Positions 36,329 to 44,902 of a stretch of DNA of 64,000 nt are shown here, piece by piece. The notes beneath the pieces were generated by a model. It made no database searches and was not told where the DNA came from. It saw nothing but the letters and a program-made list of their open reading frames with translations. Positions within the stretch are counted from its first letter, which is position 1. Each line of letters opens with the position of its first letter. Source of the stretch: a bacterium (GTDB lineage: Bacteria > ARS69); the NCBI GenBank assembly GCA_025774805.1, contig JALGZR010000008.1, forward strand, positions 22,604 through 86,603. The letters are read 5' to 3'. The position numbers and the translations under genes are program-made.

Positions 36329-36405
36329 CCTGCATTTCTCACCGGTCTCTGCTGCGCCGGCGGCTCGCCGCGTCCTCGTGACGAACCCGGCGAGGAATGC
36401 AGGCT
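36327..36405. repeat. 79-nt imperfect palindrome at the TPR gene 3' end
   Basis: Arms AGCCTGCATT (36327-36336) and AATGCAGGCT (36396-36405) are perfectly inverted. Pairing extends to 17 of 19 positions on each side through CTC-CCGG. The 41-nt centre holds a further GC-rich hairpin. It aligns over its whole length with the 78-nt element at 62438-62515 in opposite orientation, with an identical TCGTCACGAGG block. The element begins in the TAG stop codon of the TPR gene. Confidence 0.8.
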
Positions 36406-36516
36406 CCGAGGGGGCGGGGGGGGGGCGGAGGGGTTAGAGTGAGTTCTGCGGACGCCGGACGGCCCTCCGGGCGGAACCTCACCCCGGGAGGGGGGTATGC
36501 AGCGCAGGAGGTGGAC

Positions 36517-37257
36517 ATGCACCCGCTGCGCGTCGTTCGGCCGGTCTTGGAGGCGACAGAGCGCGTGAAGGACGAACGGGCCGACGAAGACCTGATGCTG
36601 GCGCTCAAGCGCGGCGAGGAGTCCGCGCTGACCGAGCTCATGCGGCGGCATCGGGGACCGATCGTGAACTACGTGAATCGGTTGATCGGTGACCGGGACC
36701 GGGCCGAAGACCTCGCCCAGGAGGTCTTCCTCCGGGTCTACCGGCACGCCGGCACGTACCGTGTGACCGCCCGGTTCACGACGTGGCTCTATACGATCGC
36801 GTCGAATCTCGGGAAGAACGAGCTGCGCAATCGGGCGCGCCGGCGCAACGTGTCGATGGAAGACACTCCCCGGGAGCTGAGACAGGAGGACTACCACCTC
36901 GGAACGCGCGAGGACTTCCTGGCTCCCGACCGCATCACCGATCTGAACGATCGGCAGCGCAAGGTCCGGTGGGCGATCGACACCCTGCCGGAGCACTTCC
37001 GAATCATGCTCGTGCTACGGGATCTCGAGGGCTTCTCCTACGAGGAGATCGCGGGGATGATGGAACTTCCCCTCGGGACCGTGAAATCCCGGATCAATCG
37101 GGCGCGGATGGAGTTCAAGAAGCGGGTCGAGCCGTTGCTCTCGGCCTCCCGGAGGAACGACCCGTCGATCTTCTGGAGGAACTCGCGCCCCGCCGCCGAC
37201 CCGGAGGGAAGCAAGACGTCCCGGACGCGCTCGAACGATGGAGGGAAGAAGCATTGA
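36517..37257 (+). CDS. ECF-type RNA polymerase sigma factor (RpoE-like)
   Basis: The 246-residue protein has sigma region 2 ('ALTELMRRHRGPIVNYVNRLIGDRDRAEDLAQEVFLRVYRH' region, then 'FTTWLYTIASNLGKNELR') and region 4 ('LPEHFRIMLVLRDLEGFSYEEIAGMMELPLGTVKSRINRAR' region). Regions 1 and 3 are absent. ATG 36517 follows an excellent AGGAGGTG; an open extension to 36397 overlaps the repeat and is not coding-like. The next gene encodes a zinc anti-sigma factor whose TTG start overlaps this stop, the usual arrangement for an ECF pair. Confidence 0.94.
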   Translation: MHPLRVVRPVLEATERVKDERADEDLMLALKRGEESALTELMRRHRGPIVNYVNRLIGDRDRAEDLAQEVFLRVYRHAGTYRVTARFTTWLYTIASNLGKNELRNRARRRNVSMEDTPRELRQEDYHLGTREDFLAPDRITDLNDRQRKVRWAIDTLPEHFRIMLVLRDLEGFSYEEIAGMMELPLGTVKSRINRARMEFKKRVEPLLSASRRNDPSIFWRNSRPAADPEGSKTSRTRSNDGGKKH

Positions 37258-38099
37258 AGTGTGATCGGGCTCGGAAGCTCGTTTCTCACGCTCTTGACCG
37301 CGCCCTGCCGGCCGGCGAGAGCGATGAGCATCACCGCCACCTGGAAGACTGTCCCCCCTGTCGCACGTTTGCCGCCGAGCTGAAGGAGTCGCTGCTTCTC
37401 CTCGAGGAGCTGCCGACGATCGAGGTGGACGAACGCTTCAACGCCGCCGTCTGGGCCCGGATCCGGCGCGACGATCGGGCGGTGTCGCTGGCCGCCCGCC
37501 TGAGGGAGGGATTGGCCGAGGTCGTCGACCGTCTCGATCTGTCGGGCGCCGCACTGAAATGGAGTCCGCTGGCGATCGCCGCGGCGCTTCTGTTGATGTT
37601 CGGGATCTTCTCCGGGCCTCTGCCCGGGGACCAGGAGTCCTCTCTCGCCGATCGACGGGGAGATGCGAGGATCGGCGACTCCGCTCCCCCGGACGAGGGG
37701 AGACGGCCGTCCGACGGGCTTCGAGCGGGGGAGGAGTTGGCCTCCGCCGGAGCGGGCGACTTCGGCACGGCGGGGATGACGGGAGTGGAGGGCACGGTCG
37801 AGGAGGGCCGTCCGTACACCCTGGCGAGCGACGAGGAGACGCCGGGCGGGATCCCCGCCGCCGTCGAGCGCTATCTTCTGCGGAACTCCCGAGAGCTCCG
37901 AATCGACCGGGATCAAGATCACGACCCGGAGCGATTCCGCCGGGCGAACTACAGCTATCCGTTGCGTCGCGTTCCGGATCCCTCCGCGTTCTGGTCGGAT
38001 TTCGGCATTCGCCCGGTGACGGGGGGAGCTCCCGCCTCGGCCTCCCCGCCGGTACTGCGTCCCGCCGGCGGCCCGAAGCCGACGGTCATCTCGTTCTGA
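37254..38099 (+). CDS. Membrane anti-sigma factor with ZAS zinc finger
   Basis: From TTG 37254 (GGAGGGAAG upstream) the product is 281 residues. The N-terminal anti-sigma domain shows the H-x3-C-x2-C zinc signature (His29, Cys33, Cys36, with Cys3 as the likely fourth ligand). One membrane helix is at about 'SPLAIAAALLLMFGIF' (residues 104-119), followed by a long acidic, Gly/Pro-rich extracytoplasmic part without known domain. It should bind and silence the ECF factor immediately upstream and release it on envelope signals. The trigger is not deducible here. Confidence 0.88.
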   Translation: MKCDRARKLVSHALDRALPAGESDEHHRHLEDCPPCRTFAAELKESLLLLEELPTIEVDERFNAAVWARIRRDDRAVSLAARLREGLAEVVDRLDLSGAALKWSPLAIAAALLLMFGIFSGPLPGDQESSLADRRGDARIGDSAPPDEGRRPSDGLRAGEELASAGAGDFGTAGMTGVEGTVEEGRPYTLASDEETPGGIPAAVERYLLRNSRELRIDRDQDHDPERFRRANYSYPLRRVPDPSAFWSDFGIRPVTGGAPASASPPVLRPAGGPKPTVISF

Positions 38100-38119
38100 C
38101 CCCGAGGGTCCTTTCTCCG

Positions 38120-39322
38120 ATGGGAGATCTCGTCCGACCCCGACTCCCGTTCCTGTTGGGCGGGTTGCTCGTGGCCCTCTGTCCGCTTCTCGTCACCGCG
38201 GGGGCGACCGCGCCGGCGACGCCTCCTCCGTCCGACACCCCCGAGCCCGGCCCGCTGCAGGAGGAGGAGATCCTCCGCGTGGCGGGGGGCTGGAAGGACC
38301 GGGTCTTCCTGGTCGTCGCCGACGGAGGTCCGTGCCGGGTCCCCGTGCAGGAGGTGCTGGAGAATCCCCGGGCGCTGTTCCGGAACCGCCGGGTGGGGTG
38401 CGCGGTCTACGTGGGGCACGGAAACGAGTTGCTCACGACCTCCTCCGTCGTGCACGGCAACACCGAAGTCGAGATCTTCAGCGAGAGCGGATTCCACACC
38501 GTGGCGCGGGTGGCGGGACGCGATCCGTACCTCGACCTCGCTCTCCTCGTGGCCATGACGGAGCTGCCGGAGGTCGGATCGCTCTCTCCTCCGGAGATCG
38601 CCTCGGATCCCGTTCCGGGCTCCTCCTGCCTGGTCCTCGGCAACGCGTACGGGCGCTCGCTGTCGGCCACGCTCGGCACGATCGGCTCCACCGTCGAGAT
38701 CATGCCCACCGGCCTGCCCATCCGGGTGATTCGTGTCGAGGTGCCGGTCTTTCCGGGAGACTCCGGAGGGCCGATCCTCGACGGCCGGGGACGCTTCGTC
38801 GGCATCGTGACGGCCGCCATCCAGTCCGGCTCCCACCCCGGACTGGTGCTCGAGGGAACGATCGGGGAGCGGGAGATCCGGGCCCGGCACGCCGTTCCGG
38901 CCGGCCGGGCCGGATTCGCCGTTCCCGCCGCGCAGTGCGAACGCGCGTGGCAGGACCTGCGGCAGCACGGACGGGTTCGCCGCGGCTACCTCGGCGTTCG
39001 GATGGCGCTCGACGACGGCAGCGGCGGGGGGGCCCACATTCTCGGCACGCTGCCGAACAGCCCGGCGGAGGCGGTGGGCATCCAGCCCGGGGACCTCATC
39101 GTCCAGTTCGGGTCGATCCGGATCACGACACCCCAGCAGTTCGTCGCCCTCGTCGCGGCGAACTCTCCCCGGACGCGCCTGGAGATCCATCTGATTCGTG
39201 ATCGAGCGAAGCGCCGCGTCTCGGTGGAGCTGGGGGAGGCGGGCCGCCCGATGGGCCTGAGGTCGCTCGGCACGCCCTCCGAGCTCGGGGCGGCTCCGGA
39301 GACGGCGCGCACCCCTCGTTGA
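38120..39322 (+). CDS. HtrA/DegP-like trypsin-PDZ protein, catalytic His apparently lost
   Basis: The 400-residue exported protein has a signal peptide (about residues 10-35), a trypsin-like domain and one C-terminal PDZ domain ('GYLGVRMALDDG', 'NSPAEAVGIQPGDLIVQFGSIRI'). The serine box 'PVFPGDSGGPIL' (Ser215) and the Asp box 'DPYLDLALL' (Asp139) are present. The histidine position of the usual 'TNNHVV' is Ser109 ('LTTSSVVHG'); the only nearby His is residue 112, three positions off. It may be a pseudoprotease or use altered chemistry. It sits right after the ECF sigma/anti-sigma pair, like degP-type genes in envelope-stress clusters. ATG 38120 is the chosen start. Confidence 0.85.
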   Translation: MGDLVRPRLPFLLGGLLVALCPLLVTAGATAPATPPPSDTPEPGPLQEEEILRVAGGWKDRVFLVVADGGPCRVPVQEVLENPRALFRNRRVGCAVYVGHGNELLTTSSVVHGNTEVEIFSESGFHTVARVAGRDPYLDLALLVAMTELPEVGSLSPPEIASDPVPGSSCLVLGNAYGRSLSATLGTIGSTVEIMPTGLPIRVIRVEVPVFPGDSGGPILDGRGRFVGIVTAAIQSGSHPGLVLEGTIGEREIRARHAVPAGRAGFAVPAAQCERAWQDLRQHGRVRRGYLGVRMALDDGSGGGAHILGTLPNSPAEAVGIQPGDLIVQFGSIRITTPQQFVALVAANSPRTRLEIHLIRDRAKRRVSVELGEAGRPMGLRSLGTPSELGAAPETARTPR

Positions 39323-39347
39323 CCCCCTTTCCCCCCCATGCTAGCGT
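39319..39347 (+). promoter_or_regulatory. Predicted promoter for DUF4837 gene
   Basis: TTGACC (39319-39324), a 17-nt spacer and TAGCGT (39342-39347) precede the ATG at 39371. The -35 contains the TGA stop of the trypsin-PDZ gene. It also argues against the in-frame start at 39338. Confidence 0.55.
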
Positions 39348-39370
39348 GCGGCCGCTTTCGGGAGAGCCCC

Positions 39371-40396
39371 ATGTACCGAACCGCCGCCACCCTCCTGATT
39401 CCCGCACTCGGCGCGCTCCTCGGCTGCTCGGAAGGCAAACGGATTCCCGCGATCGGGCCGGGTTACGAAATCGTCATCCTGTCCCCCGCCGACGACCGGG
39501 CCCTGGGCAAGCGCGTCGCCACGATCCTCTCGAAGGAGATCCGTCTCGTCCGGTATGAGCCGACGTTCGCGACGATCGACGACGCGCTCGAGGAGTACTC
39601 CTTCTACCGGACGCGCAAGCTCCTCTTCGCCGTCGCCCCCGCCGGTCACGATTCCCTCGTCCGGATGATGAAGCGCGCCACCGGAACCGAGGTGCCCACG
39701 TCCTTCCCCGGTCTCTGGGTCGTGAAGGAGCCGTTCGCCGCGGGGCAGGTACTTCTCGTCCTCACCGGAGAGCGGCCGGCGCTCGTCGAGGTTCTCACCA
39801 CGCGGGGGGACGAGCTCCTCGAGATCGCGGAGGAGACGGCGGTGACGTTGTTGCTCACGAACCTCTTCCGGGCCGGCGAGATGGCCGGGGCGCGCGAGCG
39901 GATGCTCGATCTCTGGGGATGGGGCGTTCGCCTGCCGCCCGAATGGGTGGTCGACGATCGCTTCGCCTCGCAGAGCTTCGTCAGGGTCTGGCGGGACGGA
40001 CCGGTGGCTCAGCTCTTCGTATCGTGGGAGCCGGGGCGGGTCGAGCGATCGCCGCAGGAGTGGCTGTCGCGCCGCGACGAGCTGACCGGTCTGTTCTACC
40101 AGGGAGACATGGTGTCGCGCGTTCCGGACCGGGTTCACGCGTCCCGAGGCGAGACGCCGTTCGGAATCGAGGGGGTCGTCCTGAGCGGTCTCTGGGAGAA
40201 CGAGATCTACGTGATCGGAGGGCCTTTCGCATCCTGGACATTTCACTGTCCGCAGGACGATCGCACGTACTTCGTGGACATCAGCGTGTACGCACCCGAT
40301 CGGGACAAACGGCCCCTGATGCGGATGCTCGAGGCGGTGGTCCGGACGTTCCGGTGCGGCTGCGTCGCGCCCCCGCCTCCGGAGGCCGCGACGTGA
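39371..40396 (+). CDS. DUF4837 family lipoprotein
   Basis: This 341-residue lipoprotein has a short hydrophobic signal ending in the lipobox L-L-G-Cys (about residue 19). The body matches the DUF4837 pattern: 'GYEIVILSPADDRALG', 'VVKEPFAAGQVLLVLTG', 'LFYQGDMVSRVP', 'GVVLSGLWENEIYVIGGPFASW' and the closing 'ISVYAPDRDKRPLMRMLEAVV'. The family has no known function; it is seen mainly in Bacteroidota and related diderms. It has its own predicted promoter and overlaps aroB by 4 nt. Confidence 0.82.
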   Translation: MYRTAATLLIPALGALLGCSEGKRIPAIGPGYEIVILSPADDRALGKRVATILSKEIRLVRYEPTFATIDDALEEYSFYRTRKLLFAVAPAGHDSLVRMMKRATGTEVPTSFPGLWVVKEPFAAGQVLLVLTGERPALVEVLTTRGDELLEIAEETAVTLLLTNLFRAGEMAGARERMLDLWGWGVRLPPEWVVDDRFASQSFVRVWRDGPVAQLFVSWEPGRVERSPQEWLSRRDELTGLFYQGDMVSRVPDRVHASRGETPFGIEGVVLSGLWENEIYVIGGPFASWTFHCPQDDRTYFVDISVYAPDRDKRPLMRMLEAVVRTFRCGCVAPPPPEAAT

Positions 40397-41475
40397 CCCG
40401 GATTCCCGCGGTTCGGGTCGAGCTGGGAGAGCGGTCCTACGACGTCCTCGCCGGAGAGGGCGCCGCCGACGCACTGCTCGACCACGTGGCGAGCACCGAC
40501 GCGGGCCGGATCGCCGTGGTGGCGGCGGGGAACGTGTTCGACATCCACGGAGAAGCGGTCATTGCCGGTCTCGATCGGCGGGGGAAGCGCTCGACCGTGC
40601 ACCGCCTGCCGCCGGGCGAGCAGGGCAAGTCGCTCCCGGTCGTGGGCGGGATCATCGACGAGATCCTCTCCGAGGACTTCGAACGGCGGGACCTCGTACT
40701 GGGGCTGGGAGGCGGCGCCGCCACCGACGTGGCGGGCTTCGTCGCCTCCCTCCTGTTGCGGGGAGTGCGGTGGGTGGTCCTGCCCACCTCCCTCCTCGGG
40801 CAGGTCGACGCCGCGGTCGGGGGCAAGACGGGAGTGAACGTCCGCCGGGGAAAGAACCTCGTCGGCACGTTTCACCAGCCGCGGGCGGTGGGTTGCGACA
40901 CCGGCTTCCTCGCGACTCTTCCCGCGCGGGAGTTCCGGGCCGGGATGGCGGAGGTCGTCAAGACCGCGTGGATCGGCGATCCGTCCCTCTTCGAGGCATT
41001 GGAACGGGATCCGCCGAAGGACGCGTCCCATCCCCGCCTCCCCGAGACGATCCGTCGTTGCATCGCCGTGAAGGCCGACATCGTCTCACAGGACGAGCGG
41101 GAGGCGGGACGGCGGGCAAGTCTCAACTTCGGCCACACGCTCGGTCACGCGATCGAGACCGAGAGCGGGATGAGCTACCTCCACGGGGAGTGCGTGTCGC
41201 TCGGTATGGTGGCGGCCCTCCACATCTCCGTCGAGACCGGCCGTTGCGAAGCGAGCCTCCTCGAGCGTCTGCTCGCGCTGCTCGAAGACCTCGGGTTGCC
41301 CGTCCGCGATCCGTCGCTCGACACCGACGCGATCCTCGCGCGCACCCGCGCCGACAAGAAGCGGAGGGAAGGCGGCGACCGCTACCAGTTGACACGCGGT
41401 TTGGGCTTCGTTAGCGTGGCGCGCGATCTCCCGGCCGGAGCTCCCCGTGCCGCCATCGAGTTCCTCCGCCGCTGA
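40393..41475 (+). CDS. aroB: 3-dehydroquinate synthase
   Basis: This 360-residue NAD- and metal-dependent enzyme forms the shikimate ring. Motifs are 'PPGEQGKSL', 'LVLGLGGGAATDVAGFVAS', 'WVVLPTSLLGQVDAAVGGKTGVN', 'AEVVKTAWIGD', 'VSQDEREAGRRASLNFGHTLGHAIE' (metal-binding Glu/His) and 'HGECVSLGMV'. All are complete and the length is normal. GTG starts inside the DUF4837 stop. A TPR gene and aroQ follow, so two consecutive shikimate enzymes are nearly adjacent. Confidence 0.97.
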   Translation: MTRIPAVRVELGERSYDVLAGEGAADALLDHVASTDAGRIAVVAAGNVFDIHGEAVIAGLDRRGKRSTVHRLPPGEQGKSLPVVGGIIDEILSEDFERRDLVLGLGGGAATDVAGFVASLLLRGVRWVVLPTSLLGQVDAAVGGKTGVNVRRGKNLVGTFHQPRAVGCDTGFLATLPAREFRAGMAEVVKTAWIGDPSLFEALERDPPKDASHPRLPETIRRCIAVKADIVSQDEREAGRRASLNFGHTLGHAIETESGMSYLHGECVSLGMVAALHISVETGRCEASLLERLLALLEDLGLPVRDPSLDTDAILARTRADKKRREGGDRYQLTRGLGFVSVARDLPAGAPRAAIEFLRR

Positions 41476-41482
41476 GGTGCAC

Positions 41483-42082
41483 ATGCGACCGGAAACCCGG
41501 ACCATCCCCGGGCTGGCCGGGGCGCTTCCCGAGCTGGAATCCTCTCTCGCCGAAGACGACTCACCCCGGAACGTGATGAAGGTCGCCGATGCGTTCTGGC
41601 TGACCGGGAGGTGCCGGCAGGCGATCCGTCTACTGGAGACGTTGATCGATGAGCATCCGGCGGCCATCTCCCCGAGGGTCCTCCTGGGCTGGTGCTACGA
41701 GGACACCGGACGGGGCGAGGACGCGCAACGCGTCTTTGCCGCGGCCCGGGAGCTCGATCCGGCGAACCCGTACGCCCGGCATCCGGACGGGGCGGCCGAC
41801 CCGGCCCGACCCGGGGCGGGGCGCGAGGAGGGGGCGCCCTCTCCGGAGGGCGGCGAGCGCGAGGCGGAGCCGGAACGGGCTCTGACGGAGGAGGAGCTTC
41901 GGGGCGTTCCCCCCGATCCACTGTACTCCGCGACGCTGGCCGAGATGTTCGGCCGGCAGGGATTCGAGGGGAAGGCCATCGAGATCTACCGCGAGCTCCT
42001 CCGCAACTACCCCGACCGGCGGGACTTCGCCCGCCGAATCGAAGAGCTCTCGCGGCGCGAGCCGGAGGGCGGCGAGGCATGA
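41483..42082 (+). CDS. Small TPR protein of unknown function
   Basis: This 199-residue, probably cytoplasmic protein has two TPR-like regions ('AFWLTGRCRQAIRLLETLIDEHP', 'LGWCYEDTGRGEDAQRVFAAARELDP' region; and 'LAEMFGRQGFEGKAIEIYRELLRNYP' near the C-terminus). They are separated by about 45 residues of Pro/Glu/Ala-rich linker. No signal or enzyme domain is visible. It lies between aroB (7-nt gap) and aroQ (4-nt gap), so it is co-transcribed with them. The frame is open upstream to 41447 but ATG 41483 has a GAGGTG site. Confidence 0.75.
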   Translation: MRPETRTIPGLAGALPELESSLAEDDSPRNVMKVADAFWLTGRCRQAIRLLETLIDEHPAAISPRVLLGWCYEDTGRGEDAQRVFAAARELDPANPYARHPDGAADPARPGAGREEGAPSPEGGEREAEPERALTEEELRGVPPDPLYSATLAEMFGRQGFEGKAIEIYRELLRNYPDRRDFARRIEELSRREPEGGEA

Positions 42083-42086
42083 GTCC

Positions 42087-42560
42087 GTGAGTCTGAACGT
42101 GTTGGTGATCCACGGGGCCAATCTGGAGCTGCTCGGACGCCGGGAGCCGGAGATCTACGGAGGCACCGGGCTGGAGGTGATTCGCGAGGCCATCGAGCAC
42201 CGCGCGGAGCGGCGCGGGCACCGCGTCTCGTGGTTCAGCTCGAACCACGAAGGGGAGATCGTGGACGAGCTCAACCGCGCCGTCGGAAAGGTGGACGGGA
42301 TCCTGATCAATCCGGGAGCGTTCACGCACACCTCGATCGCGCTCCGGGACGCGGTTCTCGCGGTCGCCGTGCCGACGATCGAGGTTCATCTCAGCAACAT
42401 TCACGCGCGCGAGGAGTTCCGTCGCCGCTCGATGTTGTCCGACGTCGTCACGGGCCAGGTGACCGGCCTCGGGGCGACCGGCACGGTGCTGGCCTTCGAC
42501 GCGCTGCTCGATCTCCTCGAGGGGAAGTCCCTCCCCGAGGCGAAGCACGCGGAGGAATGA
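42087..42560 (+). CDS. aroQ: 3-dehydroquinate dehydratase, type II
   Basis: This 157-residue enzyme of the shikimate route has 'VIHGANLELLGRREPEIYGG' (catalytic Tyr and Arg lid), 'SNHEGEIVDEL', 'LINPGAFTHTSIALRDA' and 'IEVHLSNIHAREEFR' (catalytic His). It belongs to the dodecameric type II class. The start is GTG. In many bacteria aroQ is followed by pepP and efp; here pepP is missing and efp overlaps the aroQ stop. Confidence 0.96.
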   Translation: MSLNVLVIHGANLELLGRREPEIYGGTGLEVIREAIEHRAERRGHRVSWFSSNHEGEIVDELNRAVGKVDGILINPGAFTHTSIALRDAVLAVAVPTIEVHLSNIHAREEFRRRSMLSDVVTGQVTGLGATGTVLAFDALLDLLEGKSLPEAKHAEE

Positions 42561-43123
42561 TGGCGACGACGAACGACTTTCGGAACGGAATGACGCTGAG
42601 CCTGGACGGAAAGCTCGTCACCGTCGTCGAGTTCCAGCACGTCAAGCCGGGCAAGGGGGGGGCGTTCGTCCGCTCCAAGCTGAAGGACGTGAAGACCGGG
42701 GCGGTCGTCGAGAAGACCTGGCGGGCCGGGGCGAAGGTGGAGGAAGTCCGCCTCGAGCGGGTCGCGATGCAGTACCTGTACAACGACGGGGACCTCTTCC
42801 ACGTCATGGACCAGGAGACGTTCGACCAGTTGACGCTGCCGAAGGAGCTCTTCGGGTCCTCCGTGGATCTGCTCAAGGAGAACGAGGTCGTCACGGTGCT
42901 CATGCACGGGTCGGATCCGGTTCTCGTCGAGCTGCCCAACTTCGTTCTCCTGACCGTGGCGAACACCGAACCGGGTTTCAAAGGCAACACCGCGCAGGGC
43001 GCCACGAAGTCGGCCCGGATGGAGACGGGGGCCGAGATCGCCGTGCCGCTCTTCGTCGAGGAGGGTGACGTCCTGAAGATCGACACGCGCTCCCGCGAGT
43101 ACGTGGAGCGAGCGAAGAGCTGA
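42560..43123 (+). CDS. efp: Translation elongation factor P
   Basis: This 187-residue, three-domain beta-barrel factor relieves ribosome stalling at polyproline. The N-terminal KOW-like domain has the loop 'VKPGKGGAFVRSKLKD' with Lys32 at the position modified in many species. The OB domains follow ('GDLFHVMDQETFDQ', 'ELPNFVLLTV', 'PGFKGNTAQGATKSA', 'GDVLKIDTRSREY'). Two ATGs stand in tandem (42557 and 42560); the second is 4 nt from GGAGG and is preferred. No lysylation enzyme (EpmA/EpmB) is in this window. Confidence 0.95.
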   Translation: MATTNDFRNGMTLSLDGKLVTVVEFQHVKPGKGGAFVRSKLKDVKTGAVVEKTWRAGAKVEEVRLERVAMQYLYNDGDLFHVMDQETFDQLTLPKELFGSSVDLLKENEVVTVLMHGSDPVLVELPNFVLLTVANTEPGFKGNTAQGATKSARMETGAEIAVPLFVEEGDVLKIDTRSREYVERAKS

Positions 43124-43186
43124 AAGTTCCGCAGCATTCCCAGTCCTTCCCGTATTCGACGAGGATGGACCAGCGTTGGAGGATCC

Positions 43187-43657
43187 ATGGACGAGGGCAA
43201 GCTCAAGCGTCTGATTCGGATGGTCGAAGAGAGTGACATCGAAGAGCTCGAGATCGGCCAGCCCTTCGGCCGGATTCGGATCGCGAAGCGGCGGGAACAG
43301 GCCCCGGGTCTCCCGTCGCCCCCCGTCGCGATCGGTTCCGCCCAACCCGTGCCCCCTCCGACTCCGGCTCCGGCGGCCGAGGCTCCGGCGCCGAAGAAGG
43401 AGGACCGGGATCCCGGCCTCGTCGCGATCGTGGCTCCGATGGTGGGAACGTTCTATGCGGCGCCGGCTCCCGGAGCGAAGCCCTACATCGCCGTCGGGGA
43501 GACGGTGAGCGTGGGGCAGGTGGTCTGCATCGTGGAGGCCATGAAGCTCATGAACGAGGTCCAGTCGGAAGTGTCCGGTCGGGTCGCCGAGATCCGGGTG
43601 GAGAACGGGCAAGCCGTGGAGTACGGACAGGAGCTCTTCCTCGTGGCATCGCGGTAG
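43187..43657 (+). CDS. accB: Biotin carboxyl carrier protein of acetyl-CoA carboxylase
   Basis: This 156-residue carrier subunit has a conserved N-terminal helix ('KRLIRMVEESDIEELEI'), a Pro/Ala-rich flexible linker at about 50-75, and the biotinyl domain. The latter shows 'VAPMVGTFYAAPAPGAKPYIAVGE', the biotin site 'VEAMKLMNE' with Lys120, and 'VENGQAVEYGQELFLV'. GGAGG lies just before ATG 43187. accC is not adjacent as usual: pilT lies between them. The 102-nt gap after it has short GC-rich hairpins only. Confidence 0.96.
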   Translation: MDEGKLKRLIRMVEESDIEELEIGQPFGRIRIAKRREQAPGLPSPPVAIGSAQPVPPPTPAPAAEAPAPKKEDRDPGLVAIVAPMVGTFYAAPAPGAKPYIAVGETVSVGQVVCIVEAMKLMNEVQSEVSGRVAEIRVENGQAVEYGQELFLVASR

Positions 43658-43759
43658 ACGCGGTGTCGTCCATGCATCGACGCGGGGGAGCCCGACCGCG
43701 GGGTCGGGGGTCGCGCACGGCCACCCCAGCCGCCGCCCGGGGCGGCGCACGGAGATCCC

Positions 43760-44902
43760 ATGAAGCTCAGATCAGTCCTGGAAGAGATGATCCGCCGCGG
43801 GGCCTCGGATCTGCACGTGTTCGTCGGGTTCCCGCCCGTCATCCGGGTGAACGGAGAGCTCGAGCCCTGTGAGCACGAGGTCGTCGGGCCGCCGGACATG
43901 GTCGCTCTCGCCGAGCAGATCCTCACGCCGAATCAGCTCAAGGAATTCGAGACGAAGAAAGAGATCGACTTCGGGTTCGGCGTGCCGGGCCTTGGGCGGT
44001 TCCGGGCCAACGTCTCGAAGCAGCGCGGCACGCTCGCCATGGTCTTTCGTCTTGTGCCGATGGAGATCCCGCCGCTCGAGACGTTGATGCTTCCCCCGAT
44101 CATCGCGGACCTGTGCAACAAGCCCCGGGGGCTCATTCTCGTGACCGGGATCACCGGCTCGGGCAAGTCGACCACCCTCGCGTCCATGCTTCAGCTGATC
44201 AACCAGATCCGCCGCGCGAAGATCATCACGATCGAGGACCCGATCGAGTTTCTGCACGCCCGGCGAACGGGTCTGGTGGCCCAGCGGGAGGTGGGCACCG
44301 ACACGAACTCGTTCTCGTCGGCGCTCCGGCACGTGCTGCGGCAGGATCCCGACGTGATCATGGTGGGCGAGATCCGGGATCTGGAGACCATGGAGATCGC
44401 CATCACCGCGGCGAACACCGGCCACCTGCTCCTTTCGACCCTCCACACGATCGACGCGAGCCAGACGGTCAACCGGGTGATCTCGTTCTTCCCGACGCAC
44501 CAGCACCAGGAGGTCCGTCTTCTCCTGGGCTCCTGCCTCGAGGCCATCGTCAGCATGCGGCTGGTCCCCCGGGCCGACGGGACGGGGCGCGTCCCGGCGG
44601 TGGAAGTCATGCTTTGCACCCCGACCATCCGAGAGTTTATCATCGACCCCGAAAAGACGGTGATGATCCGCCAGGCGATTCAGGAGGGGCATCTCCAGTA
44701 CGGGATGCAGACCTTCGACCAATCGCTGATGAAGCTCTACCGGGAAGGGCTCATCAGTTTCGACGACGCGATGATGAACAGCACGAGCCCGGACGAGTTC
44801 ACCCTTCGGGTGAAGGGAATCGAGGCGACCTCGGACAATACGTGGAACCAGTTCGAGACGGCGGGTTCCGACCTCGAACGGAGCATCTCCCAGACCGAGT
44901 GA
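43760..44902 (+). CDS. pilT: Type IV pilus twitching ATPase, PilT/PilU family
   Basis: This 380-residue retraction motor ATPase has the N-terminal PAS-like domain ('RRGASDLHVFVGFPPVIRVNGEL'). Walker A 'VTGITGSGKSTTLASML', the Asp box 'IITIEDPIEFLH', Walker B-like 'DPDVIMVGEIRDLETMEIAITAANTGH', and the His box 'LLSTLHTIDASQTVNRVI' are all intact. The C-terminal part resembles PilU/PilT mixtures, so the exact paralogue is uncertain. No other pilus genes are nearby; it is inserted between accB and accC. Confidence 0.9.
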   Translation: MKLRSVLEEMIRRGASDLHVFVGFPPVIRVNGELEPCEHEVVGPPDMVALAEQILTPNQLKEFETKKEIDFGFGVPGLGRFRANVSKQRGTLAMVFRLVPMEIPPLETLMLPPIIADLCNKPRGLILVTGITGSGKSTTLASMLQLINQIRRAKIITIEDPIEFLHARRTGLVAQREVGTDTNSFSSALRHVLRQDPDVIMVGEIRDLETMEIAITAANTGHLLLSTLHTIDASQTVNRVISFFPTHQHQEVRLLLGSCLEAIVSMRLVPRADGTGRVPAVEVMLCTPTIREFIIDPEKTVMIRQAIQEGHLQYGMQTFDQSLMKLYREGLISFDDAMMNSTSPDEFTLRVKGIEATSDNTWNQFETAGSDLERSISQTE

